The position numbers and the translations under genes were made by a program. From Paraglomus occultum (taxonomy: Eukaryota; Glomeromycota; Glomeromycetes; Paraglomerales; Paraglomeraceae): 64,000 nucleotides of DNA. The notes below the pieces were generated by a model. The model did not search any database, was not told where the DNA came from, and saw nothing but the letters and a program-made list of their open reading frames with translations. The DNA lies in the NCBI GenBank assembly GCA_910592205.1, contig CAJVPJ010000012.1, positions 24,154 to 88,153 of the forward strand, read 5' to 3'. Below are positions 35,513 to 46,754 of this stretch, piece after piece (position 1 is the stretch's first letter; every line of letters begins with the position of its first letter).

Positions 35513-37030
35513 CTTTGAATCAAGGTCAGCTCTTACTTCAATTTGAGCAATGCGTGGTGTTTGCTGTTTTCTCAAAAATTCAACTTCACTTTCAAGTCTT
35601 TGAATTTTATCTAACAATTCTTGCCTTTGCTTGTTATTATTATGTCAGTCTTTTGAAACGTCTAAGGCATTCAAATGAGAACCAATTTCTTCCTTGGCAC
35701 TGTCTAATTTATACAGTGTGTAACGAAAAAAACCGCCTTCCGAAAATTGAACATATTTTGTAAAAAAAAAAAACAAGGGTGCGTGTTGTTATTGATGACA
35801 AACGCGTCTTTATGTTTGATTACTCCCCATGTTAGTAAACGTATTCAAGTAATAATTATCGTAATTAGTCCCGTTGTTCTCCTCCTTGTCCTTTGCAACC
35901 ATGGAGAGACTTGAAGTTCAACGACAAACAATTATCATTATTGGCTTAATGGCGTCCAATTCCTAAATGAAAGACCAATATTCCTTATCACAACGAAACC
36001 ATGTGGTATATGGTCAAGAATAACGTTGAAACATGGATGCTAAAAAATAAAACAATTTATGACCGAAGAATGGACGCAATTCCAGAAACGACTGTACAAA
36101 ATTAATTTCATCGATGAGAAATGAGGTGTGAGCTTGTTTTGCAGAAAAATGGCGATAGAATTTTGTATTGAAAATTTTACCTGCAATAAAGTTGCATTAT
36201 AAGCTTTTAAAAAATAAAATAATTGAATTGTTTAAAAATTTTGCATGACCATTGAGTTATGGTATATTTTATGATAGCGGTTTTTTTCGTTACACACTGT
36301 AATTGTAATTTTATACCTTCCCCAATCTACCAACATAACTTTGTCCCATTATCTCAGCAACTGAAAGGGTTTTAATTGGTTTACTTTTCTTAAATCACAA
36401 AAGCAATTTACCCTGTTTCTCATAGCTCGACCACAATCATTACAGTGTGGCATGGTGCCATTATCAAGATCTCCTTTACTATTACATTCAACACGAATAT
36501 AGGTAAATGTCATTAGATATAGAGCCACTAGTTTTGGTATTGTAAGCTACCATTTCATGAGTGGCAATTGAGTTTTTATTACCCTCAAAAGAACAGAAAT
36601 TACAGTGCCAACTATCTCCTCTTCTCAACTGACTGACTTGATATTCTAATTTCATGTTACTTGCTCTTTTGTAATATATATGCATTAAACTTCTCCTTAA
36701 CTATTTTCTTAGTTTGGTTCACTTTACTCTTTATCTTACTAGCAAACAGTTTTAATTTATCAGTTTTTTTTTTGTAAGACTGGTAATTCTTGAAGTCATT
36801 TATATGATTTGGAAGAAGCTTCTGAAAGGACAAAATTACTAGAAAATTTCGTGGCATGACAAAACTATGTGGCATTTTCTTTGCTTTTATAGTCTCGGCA
36901 AACAAACTATAATTTTGGGTTCTCATCTGCCTCTTCTCGCTCCATTAGTACTTCGTCAACTAATTCCTCTATCTTATTTGCTTGTTCTTTTGATTTGCTT
37001 ATTTACAGTAACGTGCACAAGTATCCTACC
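35513..37030 (-). pseudogene. Frameshifted coiled-coil/Cys-rich gene interrupted by a mariner element
   Basis: On the complement, coding-like segments follow each other but in shifting frames. A Glu/Lys-rich coil (ANKIEELVDEVLMEREEA, ~36930-37000) comes first, then a Lys-rich stretch ending KEKFNAYILQKSK (36657-36926). Next is a Cys/His segment WHCNFCSFEGNKNSIATHEM (~36550-36620), then MPHCNDCGRAMRNR and VNCFCDLRK (~36390-36450), then VAEIMGQSYVGRLGK (~36320-36370). The 586-bp mariner element (35714-36299) interrupts here. Beyond it are KEEIGSHLNALDVSKD, a TGA, and QELLDKIQRLESEVEF down to a stop near 35513. At least three frame changes and one in-frame stop show decay. The family is unknown; a zinc-binding and coiled-coil protein, possibly itself element-derived. 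Confidence 0.5.
35714..36299 (+). mobile_element. Non-autonomous Tc1/mariner element with perfect terminal inverted repeats
   Basis: The ends CAGTGTGTAACGAAAAAAAC and its exact reverse complement at 36299 form inverted repeats of at least 23 bp, and both ends are flanked by TA, the target duplication of this superfamily. The 586-bp body keeps only the C-terminal part of the transposase (about 35995-36105, plus), readable as MWYMVKNNVE then DRRMDAIPETTVQN, which matches the usual mariner end (ENMW...EEWDAIP). The N-terminal and catalytic core are deleted, so it needs a transposase in trans. It sits inside a decayed minus-strand gene. Confidence 0.88.
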
Positions 37031-37267
37031 GGTTATAATTCAGGACAGGAATAATCAAACGCTTTAACCCTGATTATGTGTAAAATTTCAGATCGATCGG
37101 ATGCCTACAGCAAATTTTACAAACATCTATCTGAACCATCAAAAACATATGAAATCATATAAACCCGTATGACGCTTATTAGGGACATAAACTTTAAAAA
37201 CCCATATCTCCACATGTTGCAATCGATTTATATAATTTTTTTTGTGCTGTTTGCTAAATTGTCTCTA

Positions 37268-37823
37268 CAGTCATACCTCTTTTAAATTCCCACCCTTTAA
37301 TATCCCAACCTCAGATATATCCCACCTGCGAAGCGGGACGGATTTCCTCTATTGTATTTCCATATAAATTTACCTCATTAGTGTCCCTTCAGATATATCC
37401 CTATCCCTGATATTTTTGCCGTCCCAAATTCCCATATCGTATAATAATATATTATTATCATACGTCGGTTATATCCCCTATTTACTGTTGCACCTAATTT
37501 ACTATTATTATTATTGTTATGAGAGTATTACTATTACTACTATTACACGAACTGTCATGTTATTTCTATTTTTACGTCCTGTACAACTTTTCCTCGTTGT
37601 TAAAAAATATCAAACCGTGCTGAAAACGATCAAGTCATCTTTAACTTTAGCAAACCAACGACATTTAAGCAAGAGCATAGTTTTTCAAATATATGTAAAG
37701 GCTAAACGCCAAACTTCATTAACCGAATTTATTAACCAATAAAATTGCATATTAAATGAATACCTCATTTATATCCCCAAAAACTCCTCGTCCCAAAGTG
37801 GGGATATAAAAGAGGTATGACTG
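37268..37823 (+). mobile_element. Non-autonomous pogo/Tigger-like element
   Basis: The ends CAGTCATACCTCTTTTA and its inverted copy at 37823 give terminal inverted repeats of ~17 bp exact, extending imperfectly to about 27 bp, each flanked by TA. The ends contain further short internal repeats (TATATCCC-like words). A frame ending at 37742 (plus) finishes with KRQTSLTEFINQ. Pogo/Tigger transposases often end with a PCNA-binding motif of this form (QTSxxxFF), so this is probably the residual C-terminus of such a transposase. At 556 bp the element lacks a complete transposase and is an internally deleted derivative. Confidence 0.75.
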
Positions 37824-40800
37824 TAATTATTTGCAATCAGTTACGCAGTAATTCGTTTATTAGGAAGAGCTTGAAGCGTTTCACCAAAATTTTCTCTCGG
37901 AACTATTTTCGAGCAACCACTGTTGCAACCTAGTTCCAAGAAACGTATAGCTTTTCCATATTCAGCAGAACTGCTGTAATTATCATTCATATATGTATAT
38001 ATATATACACGGATAATCCTATATATATATTTTATCAGTTTAGCTTTTTATACTCTTTTGTTAAGACTTTCTAAACTGCAGTTTTTGTGTTAAAACTTGC
38101 TATCCGAAATAGCCAATTAATGTCGCAAAGCGAAGAGATCAATAAACGGTGCATATTGCACATAACATCAAGGCTTAGAAAGAAATCTGTTGCCTAAAAA
38201 CAGATGCTAATGAAGAGTCTGCCTGGTAGCACTTGTTCAATGCTTCGTAAATGTCACAAGACTGCAGTTCAGATGGTCACAGACGATCAATCGCGTTTAA
38301 TAACTTGTGCACGTAAATGTATTTTCAAGCTTCTCGCTGTGAACACTATATCCAGAAAATGTCAGATGTACACTTGAACCATGCTGGTATGTTGCATCAA
38401 ATTTTCGTTTTTACTTGACATAGTTTTATAATTGTATATTATTATTTAGATGCATCTGAACGGTACTTTATGTCAACTCCTGTAAAAGAATGGTCTTATC
38501 CTGGATATCTCGAAGCTATGCAGCCTCACTTCAACGTTCTAAACTGGAGTCACTAAAATCAGTATGGAAGAGGTGGATTAATGAACAATTGAAGGAAAAA
38601 GGACACGATGAGGAGAGAAGCAAAGCTGCATCGGATTTAATAAATAAGGTCTGTGAACATAATATAGGCAATTAGTCACAAAATTGCGCTACTGTATATC
38701 ACGCAGGAGCAGGTAACGTCCTCGGTGCAATGTGTATCAAGCGTCAGTAATCAAAACATATCTTGAAATCGGTTATTGTAATAGTAATTACTCCTTATTT
38801 TTCTTAGAAAGAAAGTTCAAATGTCGTCACCTTTTTTTGAAAAGAGGAGATTAACAAACGACAGCAGGTATGTAATAAACTGGTCATTTTCCAATTATGA
38901 ACCCTTTTAATAAATTCATATAGTGGTTGTTAAATAGATCACTACAAACGTCGATATACAATTGAGTACATATGCGCTGCCAATGTAACCATAATTTCAG
39001 TTGCAATAAGTGTGTCATTTCAAACAAGTGAAGAGGTTTGAAGCTTTACAATGATTTGCTGGTTATCTGCTGCATCAGCCAACCAGAGGTATGTCCCAGG
39101 GAGTCTCATCATATATTGAAGTAATGGAATGTCCTTCATAATATTAAATACGGGGAAACCAGCCATTTTAATTTGACACCTCCTATGATTTGCTTGTTTC
39201 ATCCTCATAGTATTGTTCCAAATTTTGCATGCAGTTATTAAGGACTTGAAGTATGCAGACTGCATATTAATATATGATAGTTTCAGATCATAACTGCCCT
39301 ATCATATGGAACAATCTTTGTGAGCCAACACAAGATTATCAGAAAATACACCACCACAGATTGATAGGCATGTGCCGAATAGTACAATAAAACCAGAGTT
39401 AGAAATCAGTAAGATAAATAAACAATTTGACAATGTAGCCATTATAAATTTACATTAACATCAATATTGAGAAAAATCCAAGTGGTTTGCACAAATATTT
39501 TATATTTTAGTATTAAAATGTCCGTAAACTTATTTGCTTCTGGAATCATAATCAAGCATTGTGTCATGTTCATCATGACTTATTATTATGCCAGATGCTT
39601 TGCAAAAGAATTGCTTAGCACTCAGTTATTTTGTCAAAAAATAGAATTGTGGATGTTAAACACTATATTAATACGAGTCAAAAAAAACACATGACTGTAA
39701 ATGTGCAACAGTTATTATTATGCCTTTTTTACTATTCCCAATCTCATATCAATATAGTAAAAAGATGAATAAACGCGGTTTGTTCCTTTAACAAAGTCTG
39801 ATAAATAAAACTGTGCTAATTTAAATAATGAAAAATCTAATGTTAATGTTGGCAACATTGAAAATCGGTTCAAACAAAGAACACACGATGATGACATTTG
39901 TTTACATTATAATAGACTCAACTGTATATTAATATGAAAATAGTCAATATATTAGTTTGACCGAAATGAAAAGCCATGGAGACGGGTTCAATTGTGGTTG
40001 TTCAACAAAGATTACAAGAGAAGAGTTACAAGAAGCATCTCAGTATGTTACCTTTTGTTTATTATTTGTTATTCACCAGTTTAATTATATCTATATTTAT
40101 GTAAAGATAACTTATTACTGTATAATGATAACTGTAAGTTGAATTTTTATCCCGACCAAGTTTACAATTAATGCAGAAATCCTAAAATCTATCCATAAAT
40201 TTAGACATGCCACTAATACCAAATCAAATCAGTCAATTTCCAGCCACACTAGCAATTTTTAACTCAGTCAAATGCTAGTTTTGCCCCAATTAATTCGAAT
40301 GATAATAACCATCAAAGTTATCTGACCTATTTTTAGGTAACATATTTCCATAACATAACACATTAAGATTCACAAGTTTATTGATCACGTTCTATTGCCC
40401 GATTGCAAATAAAGTTTACATTTACTGTAAGGCAGATATTTTTAAATCATGCTTTCGGATTTTTTGAACTGAACGAGATATTTTATTGTAATAAAAGTTT
40501 ATTACGAAGTGAAGAAGTAAAATAGTTGTTGGAAAATTGACAATAGCGTTGCGGTCGGCGTAATACTTGAGGTTGTGATTGGGAGAGCAAACTGTAGGCG
40601 GTTTGGCCAACAGGACGAGTTCAACCATTGCCTTTACTACAACATCAAGACTGAATACAAGCGACGTTTCTTATTTGTTTGTGAGCGCGCTCTTCTTACT
40701 TCCTATACATAACACTCTTCCGGCATTATAAGAAATCCGTAAAATAATATGGTGCGGCGCAAAAAGTTTGATACATCAACGCGTTTAATAGAAGCTTTTT

Positions 40801-40957
40801 TTTTTTCCTGAAATTTATTTACGTGCTTAAATAAATTGATTTACAAAGTAAGTTTTGAGAGTGTATTGACCGCAGAACATAAGTAACCTTTTCTTTAAAG
40901 GCGTGCAATAAATTGTGTTGGAAATTTAAAAAGTAGCAAAAAAATTGTCGTTTTTGG
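37824..40957. other. Gene-poor region with a few exon-like fragments
   Basis: No complete gene. Two pieces, ~38317-38382 and 38449-38555 (plus), join in phase 1 across a plausible intron (GCTG|GTATGT to TTTAG|AT) but have no clear start. Other initiating fragments, at 39966 (MKSHGDGFNCGC, ending at a GTATGT donor) and 40749 (MVRRKKFDTSTRLIEA), have no consistent partner exon. The minus frame 40422-40628 is unrecognised. Confidence 0.4.
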
Positions 40958-41232
40958 TTAGAGAACTTTACTCTCTATCCAGGTCTTTAATGAGAAAGAT
41001 AAATGGTTAAGTCTGTTACGAATATTTGAAGTTCGCCATTTTTCTTGCATTTTATTTGATATGTATGCCCACAAAATTCGATTAGCAAATTTTTGCATAT
41101 GAGGAATTTCAGGTGATAAATTTCGTGTATCGCGACCATAATAACAACAATTAACATTCAACAGTGTCGAAGGGGAAATTCTGTTTATGAAATAATCAGG
41201 CAATGGTTCGACTTGGTATTTTACTAGTCAAA
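40958..41232 (-). pseudogene. Remnant resembling a PBZ-like Cys/His module
   Basis: An open minus-strand segment preceded by a possible acceptor (GACTAG). It reads LPDYFINRISPSTLLNVNC, then CYYGRDTRN, PHMQKFANR, and continues to a stop. The spacing (C, YGRD, H, then NR) resembles a degraded PBZ-like motif (CxYGxxC...H...H), but the second Cys is Thr and the last His is missing. No upstream exon was found. Treated as a decayed fragment; the family match is tentative. Confidence 0.25.
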
Positions 41233-41261
41233 AAGCGTATTATTTCGGTAATTAATTACAG

Positions 41262-41371
41262 GCTCGTGTTCTTCTTAATATTAATGACACCAACGGACAA
41301 ACTTTAGAACCTATAAATTGCGCGTATGCCAAACCCACAACTTGTGAGTTTTTTTGGGCGTTATCCAGCAG
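41262..41371 (+). other. Orphan exon candidate
   Basis: A fully open 110-base segment bounded by good splice sites (ATTACAG| at the left, AGCAG|GTAATT at the right). It reads ARVLLNINDTNGQTLEP at the start and TCEFFWALSSR at the end. It is less AT-rich than its flanks. I could not find partner exons with matching phase (phase 0 in, phase 2 out). The decayed mariner copy starts 120 bases downstream and would lie in the next intron. It may be part of a gene broken by insertions. Confidence 0.3.
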
Positions 41372-41491
41372 GTAATTAATTATATTCAATATAACGAAAA
41401 ACTTGCAGAGGAAATTGTTTATCGTTTAGTATAAGAAAATTGTGATAGGATTATTATTCAATATTAAACATATCGTTTTGTTGATGTGATA

Positions 41492-42525
41492 CTGGCCGCT
41501 TATACAAAAAACCCCGCGTTTATAAAAAAATACCATAACTCAATAACCATGCAAAATTTTTAAGCAATTCCAATTTTTTTAGAAAGCTTATCATGTGTTT
41601 TATTACATATAATTTTAATATAAAGTTCTATCACGTTTTTGGCCAAAACAAGCCCCACACTTATAAATTTAAATTTGTACAGTCGTTTCTGGAACTGCAT
41701 CCCATTCTTCGGTCATAATTCGTCAACATTTCTTGGCATCCGTTTTTCTTGACAATAAACCACATGTTTTCGGTGGGATTTACGGTAAGTCCGGACTATT
41801 GAATGGCCCAGTTAACGGTCCGAAATACCTCACCCCCATTTTAATGTAATTTCGGTAATCGGCGAATCGATTTTTCGACCGACTTTATCCAAAAAAGATA
41901 AAATGCTGTCTCGTCGGTAAATATAGTGTGGGCGCAATTGTCCTGTAAGGGTGCCTGTGCCCAAGCTTTTTTTTTTATAGGTCGCCAAATGACAGCATGC
42001 GAAATGGTAATATTCTGTGTTTTCTGTATGGCAGAAGCAAGTTTCCGTGCTGGTGAAAACAACCTAATGTTATCTGTGAGCAGAGTTGGATATTCTGAAT
42101 ATGCCTATTATTCCTATCGTAGACCATAACATAAAAGTTCGATATAGCACTACTTTTTGTCCAACGGTTGCGATCGACGTTTATGTAACCATGGAAGGCC
42201 GTTCGTTAACCTTCTTATGTTCGATAGTTTCTGTACCTCGCAATTTTTTTAGATAGTCAAAAAAGTGCAATAAGGAATATTGGCCTTTTTATGTATTTCC
42301 TTCTGGGCTTAAGCCAATAATAATAAATTGTTTGTCGTTGGACTTCAAGTTAACCATGGTTGCAGAGAACAAGGAAGGAAACTACGTGACTAATCACAAT
42401 ATTTATTATTTAAATACATTTACTAACATGGATATTAAGACGCGTTTGTTGTCAATAACACGCTTTCTTGTTCATTTACAAAGCAGGTTCAATTTTCGGA
42501 TGGCGGTTTTCTTCGTTACACGTGC
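41492..42525 (-). mobile_element. Decayed Tc1/mariner element, longer sibling of the 35.7-kb copy
   Basis: Inverted relative to the copy at 35714. The left end (CTGGCCGCTTATACAAAAAA, then ATACCATAACTCAATAACCA) and the right end (GGCGGTTTTCTTCGTTACACG) match the termini of that copy but with many substitutions. On the complement it retains more transposase: HTIFTDETAFYLFW (an FxDE-type catalytic motif) in 41841-42062, then a WAIQ/NPTENMWF segment near 41770-41800. Frameshifts and stops break the frame. Internal words such as GACGCGTTTGTTGTCAATAA are shared with the shorter copy. Confidence 0.75.
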
Positions 42526-43133
42526 ACATCTTTCAGTCACTAAAGAATGTTTACCTATGTAGTTGCCTGTCGATCATTGGATTCGTTTGACTGCGGAGAA
42601 AAATTTCACCATGTGACTCGCTTATCTTGCGTCTAAGACTGTCATCGTTTATGTGTCTAATTAGAGTCATATCTAACAATTGACGATCCCCATTGTGTAT
42701 ATAGTGCCACAATTCTTATACAACCGCCAATAAACGATTGTTGAACGCAAGCCAGCAGAACAATCTCGTATTGCCTTATTAGTATTCTCTTTAACAAAGT
42801 TCAAGTCCAATTAATTTGCATCCCCCACAAACAAATCTAACTGAGAAAGGCATATTATCGGAAATTGTAAAAAATGACGCATATTTATTAAAACAAACGT
42901 AGATATACAATCAACACAAAGAATTATTATTCTTCGGAAGCAAAACTCTCCGAAAAAAGAACCACTTTATTATGGCAACCTGCTTTTTCATTACTATTCT
43001 CAACGTCCATAACCCATTAATCGACCAGCGATGTTAAAATTAACGAAAATATCCATCAATATCCAAGAATTAATTATACTATTAAGATTTTCATCTGTGA
43101 ATTAATTATAATCTACTTTTTGCTACTATTTTA
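42526..43133. other. Intergenic spacer
   Basis: Lies between the decayed mariner copy and the 3' end of the Myb gene. AT-rich, with no open frame of note. Confidence 0.5.
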
Positions 43134-44532
43134 TCAATTCAATAAAGTATCGATAGACATGACGTCCAGACTTCTCGTTGGTAAATTATTTGCTAATTTT
43201 TCCTTTTCTTCTACAGCAACGTCTGCGAGTCGCATCAGTGAGTCAGTTACGTCATGCCCGAGTTCCGTACGCGTTTCCACTTCTACCTTTACTTTGTCAG
43301 CAGTTATTATGTCGTTGCAGAGTCCTGTCGACATCCAATTTGATTTCTCAACATACGCATCGGATGACAATGGTGTATATGGCGGGGTGAGCGGTATGTA
43401 TGAGGAAATTAAACTTACAAATTGTGAAGGCTTATGGTAGACATACGAACTAATGGTATCATGGGTGTTGGGCCCATGATGTGCATTATAAGAATTTGGA
43501 TACAGATAAGTTGAACCATTGTCGTTTGTAGAAAGTTTTGAATGGTGTATCGGAGTAGTGTCCAAAGTAACAAGAGCAGAGGTTTGAACGGGAAAAATAA
43601 TCTCCGGTGCTGGATTGACTAAACGTGGAACGGGATTAGTGTACTTGCAGGTACGTTGTTGTAAAGTAACAATAATATTAGATACGCAGAAAAAAAGTCA
43701 AATAATGCAATTATATTACCTTCTTTACTTTTATTTCCAACTCTAGTTTTCTTTTTCCTTGTTTCAGCGTCATTGCTCCTCTTAAAATGTCTGCCATCCT
43801 TTTTAATTTTTCTTATTTCATCTTTTTCACGTATATGTTCTTCCCTGAGCTTACTCATCTCACTGCACCATTTCTTTTCATGTTGGTTTTTCTCTACACG
43901 TCTGTACAGCTTGGAATAGAATCTATTCTTGATCATATTGGCCGGTCTCTTTAGCTGTTTACCCATTTCCGCCCATTTGGTATTGAGTTTTTTGTACATT
44001 TCCAAAATTTGCAGATCCTCTTCATGCGTAATAGGAGAATATAAAACTTGGAAAAGAAAACAACGAGTGATAAGGAAAGGGTTTGATTGGACAAGATGGA
44101 AAAATGAAAACTTTTGGTGCTTACGGTTTGGGTCTAAATGGTTGGTCCAGCTGAAAGAAGAGACAAGAAAATTTTTATATTTATTTGTTTACGCAACACG
44201 TATTAAACACAGGTACTCTCTTTATATTTACCGTTCTCGACATTGCTTGCCATCCCTCGTGCCGTGCTGTGTTCCAATAAGTTTCCAATTCTTTATTCCT
44301 AACGTCTTTACAAGCCGTTTCAACTTCTGGTCTTCCTACGAAAGAATAACGTTTAATTAATTCGTTGCCGGATTAACGATGTTTGACAGCTGACATTAAT
44401 ACCAATAATAACTCATAGCCCGTTGCACTCAGCCCTGTTACGCGCTCATTGCCACTCGCTTACGCTTATCTAGCACACGCAAATACTCACTTCTGTTTCC
44501 CATGATCCTGTACGGCGAGTATGAGTGGACAT
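43134..44532 (-). CDS. Two-repeat Myb/SANT DNA-binding protein
   Basis: Five exons on the complement: 44491-44532, 44232-44335, 44125-44150, 43720-44046, 43134-43618; 327 aa. Start MSTHTRRTGSWETE. The first SANT repeat (SWETEEDQKLKRLVKTLG to KQCRERWTNHLDPN) has the expected spaced tryptophans and is spread over three exons. The second (ITHEEDLQILEMYKKLNTKW to KNRFYSKLYRR) keeps the central W, and Phe/Ile/Tyr replace the others, as is usual. A basic, charged helical linker (RKKKTRVGNKSKEG) and a Ser/Tyr/Pro-rich C-terminal half, probably an activation region, follow. The 26-base third exon is notably small. Likely a nuclear transcription factor; targets unknown. A second SANT gene lies 2.2 kb upstream on the same strand. 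Confidence 0.88.
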
Positions 44533-45709
44533 TATAGCTTGGTTACAAGAGATTTTATTGCGAGAGTGTCGAGTGAGTAAAAAAGTGTGATATTATAGCA
44601 CTTGTTTTAGTTTTCGCCGTTTGATAAAATGTCGGACTGATAAGTCGGAAGGGGGAGGGGGAGATGTGGGTATATATGCGATTGTGAAATGGGAGTTGAT
44701 GATGTAATCGAGTAGTTGAGACATTATGGGTTACATTAAAGAAAAATTCACTATTATTACAGTTATGGTGAGATACATATGATCTAGTAGAAATAAGAAT
44801 TTTGGCGGCGCGACAAATTCCGTGACAATGGGATGTGATACGTGAGGAACTTATTGAACTAATTCGTTGTCTTGAGAAAAAAAAAAGCAGAAATGTTTGA
44901 TCTTCTTGTTCTTTGTTACATCAATCCAAAAGAAGCCTACCAAGTAAGTGGCCGACTATTCTAAAGACAATATATTAATGGGCATAAATTACAATGGTCC
45001 ATTATTCCGTATTCTATTTGCTGACGTAAATGTAAATAAATAAAAACATTTTCTTGTAAAGTATTATATGTATGTATATTATATATTCTATGTATACATT
45101 ATTGTTTGTTTCCTATTTCGCCTATGCTTATAAACCCCAGGGCGTTTTCTATTGTTTCTGTTTCTGGTATGTCTGCATTCAAAGGGTTCTTACAAGGGGG
45201 TACGAACGAATAAGAGTATTGACAAGAGTCCGGATGCAGAAGCAGAGGACACAGGAGTAGGAGCAGGATCAAGAGTAAGAGTAATATCTATTAATATTTT
45301 AGTATACTGAACGATCATCATATTAGACAAGGGTAAAAAAAAAAACGTCAGATTATTAGAATATCGCACAGCAACATGCATCGTTTTTATGGTTAGGGTC
45401 TAGATCATATTGCTCGAACAAGACTATCGCATCACGCGATTTATTTTCGAATTAGGTTAGCGAATTACAATTGTGCGCAGTAATAATATGATATTCCAAT
45501 TGGATGTACAGTATATATAATGTATAATGTCTAAGATATGTTATGTTTGTTATGTTATATTTTATATGTTCGTAATTAGTTATAAAGTCTACACCAAACC
45601 TATTTATATGAGAAAGAGACGATTAGAAACGGAATAAAGGTACATCGCGAGATATTAAAGTTGGGATTTGTCTCACCATAACAGTTCTTACAAGACTCAA
45701 TCTCGTATT
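44533..45709. other. Intergenic region, no supportable gene
   Basis: Promoter side of the Myb gene and the downstream flank of the small basic/QN gene. Contains a short G-rich tract (gggggagggggag, ~44650) and A/T runs. Open frames at 45072-45260 and 45190-45381 overlap on opposite strands without motifs. Confidence 0.55.
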
Positions 45710-46029
45710 TTAGTTCGTTTGGTAAACGTAAACTTGATAACCCTGATCATCTTGGTTGTCCTGATTGCTTTGATCGTCCTGATTGTTTTGGTTGTTTTGA
45801 TTTTGTTGGTAGTCTTGAGCAGCAGCACAGAATATTCTATGATGAAATTGTGATGATTGCAAAAATTAGACCCTAGATTGGCACTGGCTCCATAGCGTAC
45901 ATGATATCATATGACATTGCCTTACTTGAGCAGTTTCTTCAATCCCTTCTTAATTTTCTTCTCCGTGGACTTCTCCTTTTTCTTTCCGTGTTTGTTTCCG
46001 TGCTTGTTTCCGTGCTTATCTTTAGACAT
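45710..46029 (-). CDS. Small spliced protein with Lys/His/Gly N-terminus and Q/N-rich tail
   Basis: Two exons on the complement: 45926-46029 and 45710-45836; 76 aa, with donor CTCAA|GTAAGG and acceptor CATAG|AATATT. The first half is three near-perfect KHGN/KHGK units (KHGNKHGNKHGKKK) and a strongly cationic amphipathic helix (KKIKKGLKKLLK). The second half is a repeated Q/N/D run (units such as NQDDQSNQDNQDDQ) ending GYQVYVYQTN. Without splicing the frame stops right after KKLLK, giving a 35-aa basic peptide, so splicing would decide whether the tail is present. No signal peptide. I know no family for it; a membrane- or nucleic-acid-binding basic peptide with a prion-like tail is a guess from composition. 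Confidence 0.55.
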
Positions 46030-46754
46030 GCTTGCTCAATATGTAATTCGGTAAAAATAATTTTGTGAAAAAAAGTATGTGAGGAGAATAATGTAAGTTA
46101 CTGGTCTTTGAAAAGGGGTTTATATAATAATAATTTTTGCGGTCAATTCACTCACTAATGGGCAATAAGGCTATTCAATTTGTATCACTTCATAATTACA
46201 ATTGAGCAACCAGTCACAATATCTTATGATCAACTTTTTAACCTATCACGGCCGAAAAGGACTCTGCACAACATACGATCTAACGATAATGTTGCACGAT
46301 TCTTTAAAATTTAGCCTTGAAAATATCAGCCGCAGTCGGATTCAATTAATGAGCGACATCGTTTTCGGTTTTGTTATCATTGATTACCGAAATTGGAACT
46401 TGGTTGACAATTACTCTTAAATGTTTCGATTATAGCCATAATACAAGTTTTATGGTATTATATGATTAAAGTCCACTATTAGCAATATGCACAAATATTA
46501 TGGTGTGACTTGAAAGTATACAGATTAATAATAGAGTATTGGCTCGGAAAAATTCTTATTTTATTTTTTCATAAAGTGCAGGCCTTTGGCAGACATTCTA
46601 TTAGGCTTATGGAAGATTGTACATTGCATACTGCATTCAAAAGAACAAATTTTAGAGAGAAGCCTTACCAAATTTAATGAATAGGTGTGACAATTTGATG
46701 CGTGATGGTCGACAAATATGTAAATTACTATAACATCATACCATGTATGTCGAC
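46030..46754. other. Intergenic spacer
   Basis: Upstream flank of the small basic/QN gene and downstream flank of the SANT/AT-hook gene. Open frames at 46202-46420 and 46561-46758 are AT-rich and motif-free. Confidence 0.5.

Noticed and set aside
39957-40142. Fragment with GFNCGCSTKITREELQEA resembling the start of a Cys-motif protein
   Set aside because: Considered as an Erv1-like sulfhydryl oxidase start, but no downstream exon carrying the flavin or CxxC motifs was found.
45668-45853. Plus-strand frame encoding a Leu/Val/Ile repeat
   Set aside because: It is the reverse complement of the Q/N/D-rich tail of the minus-strand small gene, whose splice sites support the other strand.
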